Of a stretch of 64,000 bases of DNA, positions 55,616 through 64,000 are shown piece by piece. Each line of letters begins with the position of its first letter. Positions within the stretch are counted from its first letter, which is position 1. The stretch spans positions 22,329,394 to 22,393,393 of the forward strand of contig CM065710.1 of the NCBI GenBank assembly GCA_017654935.2, read 5' to 3'. Position numbers and translations under genes: made by a program. Under the pieces are notes generated by a model, which did not search any database, was not told the origin of the DNA, and saw only the letters and a list, made by a program, of their open reading frames with translations. The stretch is from Phymorhynchus buccinoides. Taxonomy: Eukaryota; Mollusca; Gastropoda; Neogastropoda; Raphitomidae.

Positions 55616-56348
55616 TCATCATTATATTAAAAGGCAACTGTCCGTCTGCCCGTCCGTCCATCCGAAACACAGAACGGGCCTTATAACTCCGCCGTTTTTT
55701 CGACCGAATCGCTTCAAATTTGCTATCAGCCCTAACGTGGCGATGGCAACGGCAACCAAGGCGGCCGTGTCATTTGCGCGGTTTGGCAAATGCGCGAAAC
55801 GCGTATCCACTGGCCTCTCGGCGCCCGTAGCTCCGGTATTTCCAGACGGATTGCCTTCAAATTTGGAAGGTAGATGACCGGGGACAGTGACTATCTGTGT
55901 GCCAAACTGGAAGCGAATCGATTTATAAACGCGCGCGATAAGCGCCGCTTCACCTTTTCACAAACCGCGGCGAAACGAGACCCGACATTGACTCAACATT
56001 TGGAACGTGCATGCCCAGGGATAGTGACTATCTTGGTGCAAAATGTCAACAGCATCCATTCATAAACGCGCGCGATATGAGCCAATTTACATTTGCATGG
56101 ACCCGGCATTTCAAGCCATCCACAACAAACAGTTTACACAAAAACAGCTCAGTACTACACGTGCACGGGCAAGAAAAGGGCTGGAGAGCAGAGATTACTT
56201 TAGCGAGGTACAATATCCCGCTATTCACCGAGTGAGAGCGGAGATTACTTTAGCGAGTGACGGGGTAGAACGGACAAACCAGTACTCAACGTTACCAGTA
56301 CTTGGCGTTACCGGTACTAGGCGTTACCGGTACTCCGCGTTGCGCTAG
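55616..56348 (+). mobile_element. non-autonomous Helitron
   Basis: A 733-bp insertion that begins TC (tcatcattatattaaaaggc) and ends CTAG. It sits precisely between A and T with no target duplication, as expected of rolling-circle Helitrons. The empty site is visible in the neighbouring tandem unit at 55460-55475 (aaaagtaaa/tagtaaggataac). The 5' end resembles the ...TATTAAAAGGCAACTGTC start I recall for molluscan Helitrons. Repeated gttaccggtactaggc motifs lie before the 3' end. No helicase is encoded, so it would need one from elsewhere. Confidence 0.75.
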
Positions 56349-56477
56349 TAGTAATGATAACAAGAATGAAATCTTCAAGATAACAAATACACATTTATGC
56401 ACACCTCCCCCATCCCCAACCCCCCACTTGCAAGTACACCCATCCCCATGACACACTCTGCAGTAAAAAACATAATA

Positions 56478-56981
56478 TAGGTATTAGGTATTAGGTATTA
56501 GGTACTTTATAGTCACAGAGGCGTCTCTGTGAAATTCGGGTTGCTCCCACCTGGAGAGCGCGTCGCAGCCAGAGGTGCGCCACCCAATTTGTTTACTTTT
56601 TTTTTTGGCATGCGATTTTTGTCACTGATGAGGGGGGGGGGGGGGGGGTAATTTTTTTACCGAATGACAACTAGAGAAGCAGGAATAAGACATAATATAA
56701 TAAATAAATGCAAAACAAAGTGGCAAGTATAAAAAGCTAAGCAATCACCCCCACCCCCACACACAGGCACACATACATCTCCACACAGTTATACAAACAT
56801 ACACAGGCAGATACACGCATGTGTACATGCACCCTCCCTCTCTCCCTCTCTCTTTCTTTCTATCTCTGACACACACACACACACACACACACATGCACAC
56901 GCACACACGCGCGCACGCACACACACACATACACGCACACGCACACGCACGCGCACGCACGCGCACACACACACACATACA

Positions 56982-57012
<31 letters not shown>

Positions 57013-57390
57013 GCACGCACACGCGCACGCACTTTCTGCCGTTCCTCCTGCACCAATACCACGGATGCTGAGCACAGGTTGGCCACCGCTCAGTTCACAG
57101 TCTGCTGTTAAGGAGGCGGACAGCAGTGGGCAGGAACGATCGCCACAGTCTGTCCGTTCAGTTTCCTCAGGAAAAAGAGGCGTTGGTTGCCCCTCTTGAG
57201 CACGGCCTGGGAGTTGGCAGACCAGTCCAGCCTCTTGTCGATAATTGATCCCAGGTACTTGTACTGGTCCACCAACTCCACCTCCTCTCCCTTGATGACC
57301 AGTGGAGCTGGCTTGGGCTGGTTCCTCCTTTTGTGCAGCCGAAAGGCAGCGACTGTGTCGCGCCCATGAGAGTTGCCTCCCATTTTCTCA
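56478..57390 (-). mobile_element. 5'-truncated LINE with (TAATACC)n tail
   Basis: The coding relic at 57105-57390 (- strand) reads LVIKGEEVELVDQYKYLGSI, then IDKRLDWSANS and RLFFLRKLNGQ. This is the segment following the reverse transcriptase catalytic site in many LINEs. The candidate 3' end is at 56478-56503, with a ggtattaggtattaggta tail (+ strand view) beside tctgtgaaattcgggttgct. A CA/CG microsatellite fills the middle (56868-57032). Assigning both parts to one element is an inference. Confidence 0.5.
56868..57032. repeat. (CA)n/(CG)n microsatellite
   Basis: Alternating purine-pyrimidine sequence, including a pure CG run at 56999-57014. Z-DNA-prone. Confidence 0.93.
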
Positions 57391-58540
57391 TGAAAAAGTA
57401 AAAAGAAAAGTTATGGAACAAGATATTGAAGAAGGTGGCCTGAGAATGGTTAATATGATTCATTTTCAGAAGCTTCTTACTTGAAGTGGATGGGGAAATT
57501 GTTCAACGCCGGGGAAAACGAAAATTGGAAACATATTCCTCTGGCATATGAATAAATTAGGAAAGGGCCATTCTTTTTTTGACATTAACACAAGGGCTAA
57601 TAATGTGACAGGTTTGGAAAGAATTGATAACAACTTCTGGAAGGGGGTACATGTATATCTAAGCTACATAGAAAACAAAACAGTTGATGGCATGCATGAT
57701 ATAAACAATAGCAATTTTCAATCACAAAATATTTTGTAACAATTCCTTAATACAGTACACAGGTAATGTATTATTCTTTTCACGTTGGGTCAACGCAGGT
57801 TTAGTGAAAATTAAGGACATAATTCGCACAGATGAAAATAGAATCTTATCTTTAGAAGAAGTTCGAAATTTGATCGGCCAGAATAGGGCAACTACTCTTT
57901 TTGAATACAATGCCCTGGTTAATTCCAACCCTAGAAATTGGGTACATTGGATTCAGAGAGGTGATTCTCAAACCAACACCAAAGATTCGGACGCAGGAAT
58001 GTTCAACACTAGTCCAAAATGTATCAAAAAATAATTTCAAAAAATAAGGTTCCAGTCCTGGCGTCGGCTCCTCACTTTTGGGTAAGAAAGTTTGGTTACA
58101 GTTTAGACAAAGTAACGTGGTCTAGGGCGCTAAAATGCACAATAGAAACAAGACTTAGAGTGCTCCATTGGAACATTCTTCATAATATATATCCAACAAA
58201 CATTATTGCTTCACAAAATGAAAATTAAAGAAAACAACAAATGTTCTTATTGTGTTGATGAAGTGGACTTTGTTGAAAATTTTTTTTTCTGTTGTCCTCC
58301 GTAAAACAATTTTGGAATTATATTGAACAAAAACTATTTTTAGAGACCAATATAAGACTACACATATCTGCTTGTGATGTTTTGTTCGGATTGTGTAAGA
58401 CGAGATGTACACAGGTAATGTTTAAATACATAAACCTTATTGTGCTAGATGGAAAAATGTCCATCAGCATATTTAAAAAGACTCAGTCCACCTTTTCTCT
58501 TCAAGTCATCTTCGATAGAGAATTTCTTATAAGATCTTGA
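57390..58540 (+). pseudogene. LINE ORF2 C-terminal part (Tx1/L1-like)
   Basis: Across several frames the translation gives DIEEGGLRMVNMIHFQKLL, then MNKLGKGHSFFD, NPRNWVHWIQRGDSQ and TRLRVLHWNILHNIYPTNII. A Cys-rich end follows (NNKCSYCVDEVDFVENFFFC, then KQFWNYIE). This is the region downstream of the reverse transcriptase, including the zinc-binding end, of Tx1/L1-like LINEs. It is in the same orientation as the endonuclease at 54366, so both may be halves of one element whose RT region was lost. Multiple stops and frameshifts make it dead. Confidence 0.65.
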
Positions 58541-59262
58541 TTAACTTTTATAATTTATTTGTAATAGGATCTAAGAGGTGTCTAGCTACCCCTTTCACTT
58601 TCACTTCTCCCTTTTTGGATCCTTTTGTATTAACTTAAGCGCACAAAATCCCACACTGATTCAGTAATATTTTACACGCCATTTGACAGATTATTCAAAC
58701 CACACTCATTGATTGTGGAAATGTTTATTTGCTCAGTGCCTATTTGTTTGCATCATGATAACATTGCAACGAACACAATATATAAAATACACTAGGGAGT
58801 GAAGTTTGTTTGCTGCTGTGTTGTTTATTTACGTTTTGCAGGCTTGGTCCATGGACTATTCCTGGACGAGCCCCTGAGGGACTCATCCAATCCTGTTCGG
58901 CACTTGCGTGTCCTGGCTGTTCACGCTGGATGGTCCCTCTAGCAAAGCATCACGCGCAACAGTCCATAGTTATCCACCTCGTACCTTATGCAAAACCATC
59001 CATATTAGTATGCTCTTGTATATCTATTGATTTTTGTATTTCGACCATTATTGTTAGTTTGGTATATATTCTTTGGGGTGTTAAGTTTCTTAAAAGGGTG
59101 TGTTGGATTGTTATGTGCATGTATTGAAAGAATCTCTTAACCGGAAACATCTTTTGTAAACATATGTTATGTTAACATTTGTCCTCTTCATGGTAATGGA
59201 TTATTGTAAGAAGAAGGTACAAAAGTATAACACACATGCATGTAGACACATACTATCACACA
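58541..59262. other. unique or LINE 3' flanking DNA
   Basis: It may contain the 3' UTR of the preceding LINE. No gene is recognised. Confidence 0.4.
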
Positions 59263-59263
59263 C

Positions 59264-59278
59264 AGAACACACACACAG

Positions 59279-59355
<77 letters not shown>

Positions 59356-59393
59356 GCGCGCGCGCACGCGCGCGCATACGCACACGCACACGC

Positions 59394-59428
<35 letters not shown>
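59264..59428. repeat. (CA)n(CG)n microsatellite
   Basis: CA run, then a pure CG run at 59340-59364, then CACG and CA runs. Z-DNA-prone. Confidence 0.95.
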
Positions 59429-59429
<1 letters not shown>

Positions 59430-60180
59430 ACGTCCCTACATCAGCTATCTCTTCATTTAGAGTCCTTCTAGTCTCCCTTGTAGTTGTTTTTTCACTATAA
59501 GGGTTGACATCGGGGGGATCCTGATTGAGGAGATTGTGGATTCGTATAGGATTCTTTCTTTTGTTCCTTGTTGTTGTTATGAGTGTGTTTTTTTCCCTTG
59601 TTTGTTTTATTTCCTTCCCTACTTGGCCTTGTCGATTTAATTTTCGATTTTCGGGACAAGGGGGGTATAAATGAGCAGTATTTATTTAAAGTATACCATT
59701 GTTTGTTCTTTATCGGTACATACTTTCATACTTATTCGGAACACGTCGACACACGCACTCACATTCACAAACAGCACACCAAACGGAATGAATGAGTCAA
59801 TACACCACACACTAGGTCAGACAGAAACCCAGACATTGTTGTATAAAAAAATAACACTAAACGTTCGCCACAAAATAATGTCCACTGTAGTAGTTCACAC
59901 ACATAAAAATGTAAGAGAGAGAGGGAGAGAGAGAGAAAAAAAAATCCAAATATGTTTTTTCATTAAAAAGGAAGAAAAGAAAATGAAAAGAAAGGCGGGG
60001 ACAGTGGAGGGTTTAAAACAAAGTAGTGTTGAGACAGATGAAAGGCTCCTCTCCATACAACCCAGGCTAACAAATTGAAGATGTGATTTGGCCAACATGG
60101 CCAATCATACACTGACAAAAAACAGGTATTTTCTAAAGACATTGTGTCACATACAGTATACCAAGAAGTAAACTATGATA
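59430..60180. other. unique AT-rich DNA
   Basis: Short GA run at 59913-59940. The open frame at 59671-60078 lacks any recognisable domain and is not called. Confidence 0.4.
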
Positions 60181-60184
60181 TTCA

Positions 60185-60368
60185 GTTAGCTGCTGATGAC
60201 GTCACTTGCACTGATGACAAGATGCTGATGAACATGACTCAATGTTCAGTCAAGTTGTTGAACAGTCTATACAGTTAGCTGCTGCTGACTTCATTTGCTC
60301 TGATGACAAGATGCTGATGAACATGACTCAATTTTCAGTCGATTTGTTGAACAGTCTATGGCTCTCCT
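60185..60368. repeat. two-copy tandem repeat of about 93 bp
   Basis: The units start cagttagctgctgatgacgt and cagttagctgctgctgactt. Each ends gttgaacagtctat. Both contain gatgacaagatgctgatgaa. Confidence 0.85.
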
Positions 60369-60799
60369 TGCACAGAGGATGAACCAAAATGGCCAATATG
60401 ACTTCAATGTTGGCAGGCACAGGGTTTCATTTATTACGCGGAAGGTTTTCTGCGGCAAAACCTTCTTTCAGAACAGACCCATTGTGCTAAGGGCAGGTCT
60501 AGTGACAGTCACCTCAGCGTTCAGGGAAGGCTGAATTGTACAAAACAAATCGTCTTTATTTGATTTAGAAGTCGTGTGTTTTGGGGTGATATTGAAAATA
60601 GAATTGTCTTATTTCTGCTGATTTGTAGACAGCAGGACTTCATGGTTCATTTAACTTAACATAACAGGCTGATTTTTTTTTAGCTTTTGCTATAAAACGA
60701 GCCACTGATTGAATAATTTCTTCGTTATCAGATTTTAGCAGAGAAGCAACATCATCCCTTTTGGCTGCAGCTGAGCTGGAACAGAAGGATTTTTTTTCT
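60369..60799. other. unique DNA downstream of the LINE
   Basis: No gene is recognised. Confidence 0.4.
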
Positions 60800-62550
60800 T
60801 AGTTCTTCATAAGCTGTACAATGCAATAAAAAGTGTTTTTCATCATTAATACTGGATCTACATAATGGGCATGGTGAATCTGTACACGTAAAATGTTGGA
60901 ACCACCCTTTATTGCATTAAAACCTAATGTACGCAACCTGAATCTAGCATAATTAATCCTGTACCATTTGTCTGTAATTACGTTAAGGTACCTTTCTGAC
61001 TGAAAAACAGTCTTGAACGAGAAAAACCAGTGGTATTTTTCATTATGTTCCATATCCCAATGCCAGTTTTGCTTAAAGGAACAAATTAATCTGTCTTTGA
61101 ATTCAGCAATGAACTGTTGCTCGTTTCCAACTTCCTGAGAAATCCAGACTTTACCAAAGCCATGCTCTGATTAAACTTTTTTTGACCCTGAAAGCCCAGT
61201 TTTCTTTGTTTAAATCTAGTTGTAAGAGCATCATGTTGTAAGCTTGTCTACAAATACGTGAATGTGACAGTTTTAATAATTTTAGCCAGTATTTAATACT
61301 TTTTACAAACGTTTTGATATACAATGGGTATCTGCCCGTTTCCCCGTACAAAACAGTATTCGATGAATGAATAGGTACTTTTAAGAATCGTTTTATGGCA
61401 TAAGTATGTATCTTTTCTATTTGTAGATTAGTGCTTAAACCACATATCTCAGCAGCGTAAGTAAGTAGTGGCACAATCTGAATATCAAACAGCTTCCAAA
61501 ACAAATAAGGATCAGTGCAATTAAGTTTTCTTACTGACTTTAAAATTTCTATAACACCCCTTTTACCTTTTCTACAAGTTTCATCCCATGTATATCTAAG
61601 AATTAATTTAGTTGAGAATATCATACCTAAGTAGGCTTACTTATAACAGCTTACAACAGCTACCTCTGCATTTCCATAATATATATACCGCTTTTCTTGC
61701 ATCGATAAGTGTCCTCCCATTCTAAATACCATAATATTTGTTTTATTCAAATGTACAGTTAAATCTGCTTCCAGTTTCAAGGCATTTATCTGATTTTGGA
61801 GTCCTATAACCGTTCCTGATAGCAAGATAACATCATCAGCGAATAGTAGCAGGAATATCTCTACAGCTTCAGAAATTAATTGTATGCCATGTTTTCCTTT
61901 TTTGGTTAGTTCAATCGCTAGTTCATAAATGAAAAAGGAGAATAGCAGCGGACTAAGAATACAACCTTGTTTTACCCCATTTAGACATTCAAAATAATCT
62001 GAGTATGAACATTTTACACGCACACTTGCTAATACAGAGTCATATATAGGCTACCTCTAACGGCGCAGTACAATTTACCATTAACCCCAGATTTCCGTAA
62101 TACATTCCAAAGGGCGTCACGATTGACACAGTCAAAGGCCTTTTTTAAATCCACGAACGCCACATATAATTCCTTATTACAAAGTAGGTATTTCTGAACG
62201 AGTGAATGGAGGGTGAAACTGTGGTCTATGGTACTGTAATTAGCTCTAAACCCAGCCTGCTCTTCAATTATCTTTTCCTCTCTTTCTGCCCACTTTGTTA
62301 GCCTTTTGTTTAAAATATAAGTGTAGACTTTGCTTAGAACACGAAAGCGCTATACCTCGATAGTTATCTTGACTATTTGGGTTGCCTTGTTTGCATAGTG
62401 GGATGATAACAGATTTAGCCCATTCAACTGAGAACTGACCACTTTGGAAAAGTTGGTTGTATAGTTGTAGGAGAAAATTCATCATTGAATAATTAGCACA
62501 TTTCAACATTTCCCCAATAATTGTATCTGGTCCTGCACGTTTGCCCATCT
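60800..62550 (-). pseudogene. 5'-truncated LINE reverse transcriptase relic (APE-type)
   Basis: On the - strand, from about 62548 downwards: GKRAGPDTIIGEMLK, WAKSVIIPLCKQGNP and DNYRGIALSC; then GVKQGCILSPLLF; the catalytic FADDVILLSG (at 61832-61843), the FADD form of the YxDD box; LNKTNIMVFRMGG; QIVPLLTYAAEIC; and a C-terminal zinc-like end near 60830-60950. These are ordered RT motifs of a non-LTR retrotransposon, probably of the I/Jockey group, though the clade is uncertain. Frameshifts at about 62040-62340 and 61630 and several stops show that it is dead. The N-terminal endonuclease is absent. Confidence 0.75.
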
Positions 62551-62604
62551 TGGCACAGGGTCACACTTATGCTGCTCCTAACCGTTTTGCGTCTTTATAT
62601 TTAG

Positions 62605-62695
62605 AGTTGAGAACCGGTTCAAATTTTCGAACCGGTTTTTAACCGGTTTTTCCTCTCCGAACCGGTCTTTTCGAACCGTTTTTTTTTAACCAGTA
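62605..62695. promoter_or_regulatory. cluster of AACCGGTT motifs
   Basis: Perfect AACCGGTT sites lie at 62612-62619, 62630-62637 and 62641-62648, with a one-mismatch site at 62660-62667 and partial sites to about 62693. AACCGGTT is the consensus bound by Grainyhead/CP2 transcription factors. The cluster lies beside a dead LINE with no gene nearby, so it could equally be part of an unknown repeat. Confidence 0.3.
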
Positions 62696-62699
62696 CTCA

Positions 62700-63035
62700 C
62701 ATCAGTAGTTTCACCTATGCAAACATATTTATTTGTCAGAATATTCACACATGCGCGCGCACACATACACACACACTCAACTAAAAATTCAGCTCAACTC
62801 CAACAAACATTTTAATGACGGGGCCATCTGCCCGTTTCAAAGGAAGGTGAGGGTAGGGGTGTAGTTGAAAAATATAATAATCATAGGGAAAATAATTAAA
62901 CCAAAGCAAAAACAAACGTCATATGGCGGTTGGAGTGTGAAGGATGGTGGCACATTCACAACGCAATGAACTAGCTTTGAGAATAATCATATATGTAGCG
63001 GGAGGATAAGGAATACAAAAGTATAATAATCTTAA
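62700..63035. other. unique DNA
   Basis: A short CA/CG run lies at 62752-62775. Nothing else is recognised. Confidence 0.45.
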
Positions 63036-63237
63036 TTATGTACCTGAATTCAAAACAACAACATTTCAAAACAAATTTTTGTTTTTTAAATACTGATCGC
63101 TTCTCGGCCTTTTGGCTAAGACAGTGATTCAGGAACAGAAATTTTTGTTTATACCGTGGTTGGTTTGTTCAGCCCGTCGTACATGGCGAAAGCCGATACG
63201 CGACGTTAAACTGAACTTCCATCCTTATGTACCTGAA
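63036..63237 (+). mobile_element. U2-snRNA-headed retrosequence with 13-bp target duplication
   Basis: A 13-bp direct repeat (ttatgtacctgaa) at 63036-63048 and 63225-63237 brackets a 176-bp insert. Within it, 63096-63121 is identical to the first 26 nt of U2 snRNA (atcgcttctcggccttttgg, then ctaaga), after which the similarity fades. The remainder carries cgtcgtacatggcgaaagcc and cgacgttaaac. It lacks the U2 branch-point pairing region, so it is not a functional U2 gene. It is probably a SINE or chimeric retrosequence made by LINE machinery. Confidence 0.6.
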
Positions 63238-63299
63238 CAGATAAACATTATGAGAAGAGAAAATATTTCATAATGGAAGGAAAAAATATCACACACGAG

Positions 63300-63412
63300 C
63301 GCGCGCACACACACACAATCACACGCGCACAACCGCACACACGCGCGCTTGCACACGCACTTGCACACGCACATGCACGCACACACACATTATCTCTCTC
63401 TCTCTCTCTCTC
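63300..63412. repeat. CA/CG simple sequence then short (CT)n
   Basis: Alternating CACG-rich DNA followed by about ten CT units. Confidence 0.9.
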
Positions 63413-63482
63413 AGTCCCAGGGCAGGGTGGAGAAAAGCTGTTATTGCTAATCTCATGTTCCCTGGTTAAATAATATTTTGTT

Positions 63483-63636
<154 letters not shown>

Positions 63637-63882
63637 TTCTTACAACAGTAATGACATATTCTACTTTTAGACAATATCTTCAGTAAGCGCATTCATTTTA
63701 ATCAAACAATAACTACTGGATATACATTAAGCAGCTTATGAAGCTACTCCCAATCCCAGTTATAACAATGAACACCCCCCTCCCCCTCATCCAAAAACAA
63801 ACCCGCAAAACAACTCAAACTCAAACAAAACCGTACATCGTTTAGATTTAAGAGGTCAGTACATAGAGTGAGACGGGGGAGA

Positions 63883-63932
<50 letters not shown>

Positions 63933-64000
63933 ACATATTTACGTATGAATAAAATACAGTGCAAATATCAAAGCAAGTTCATATCCGTTTATTGATAAGA
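63637..64000. other. unique DNA with (GA)n at 63877-63929
   Basis: No gene is recognised up to the window end. Confidence 0.5.

Noticed and set aside
60188..60345. Hammerhead ribozyme near repeated ctgatga motifs
   Set aside because: No GAAA core or paired stem II follows the ctgatga sequences.
63096..63240. Functional U2 snRNA gene
   Set aside because: Only the first 26 nt match; the branch-point pairing region and Sm site are missing.

Overview
This 64 kb window is animal nuclear DNA, most probably from a mollusc and perhaps a marine or freshwater gastropod. The reasons are GT-AG exon boundaries, two large receptor genes with the architecture of the Lymnaea stagnalis GRL101 receptor (lectin + LDL-receptor class A + leucine-rich repeats + seven-helix domain), TTAGGG-type interstitial repeats, many kinds of non-LTR retrotransposon and very abundant (CT)n/(GT)n microsatellites. 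There is no bacterial-style operon, rRNA gene or CRISPR array.

Host genes are few. A 255-bp internal exon of an unidentified gene lies at 121-375 on the + strand. A possible 42-bp duplicated micro-exon lies at 1538-1579. Two GRL101-like receptor genes lie on the - strand, both with essentially uninterrupted coding regions: 10198-13119 (973 aa, intact rhodopsin-like helices) and 23187-27212 (1341 aa, signal peptide, degenerate seven-helix domain). They share CTLD-LDLa-LRR-7TM order and are probably diverged tandem paralogues.

Everything else is repeat-dominated. At 1-10 kb there are a Tc1 relic, an 80-bp and a 96-bp tandem array, and a LINE relic split by two TA-flanked MITEs. At 13.9-20.6 kb there are 17-bp, 43-bp and 51-bp minisatellites, a MITE and a tRNA-derived SINE. 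At 28-34 kb there are degenerate telomere-like units followed by 104-bp, 52-bp and 25-bp arrays. At 35-44 kb there are LINE 3' ends embedded in microsatellites, a restriction-like-endonuclease LINE relic and a 24-bp array. At 44-48 kb there is a 3.6-kb 36-bp array. At 49-52 kb there are a BEL/Pao fragment forming a perfect 152-bp inverted repeat, a SINE and LINE 3' ends. At 53.6-58.5 kb lies a Tx1/L1-like LINE broken by a microsatellite, a Helitron and another LINE. At 60.8-62.5 kb there is a further LINE, and at about 63.1 kb a U2-snRNA-headed insertion.

The most notable system is a 598-bp repeat unit present as a partial tandem dimer at 39815-40926 and as an inverted and tandem complex at 48197-49064. 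Each full unit carries a complete type I hammerhead self-cleaving ribozyme core with a tiny stem III. Both loci sit inside simple repeats. The organisation (tandem units, an inverted partial copy, a hammerhead in each unit, no long ORF) fits non-autonomous Penelope-like elements or metazoan retrozymes. All calls come from reading the sequence; no database search was run.
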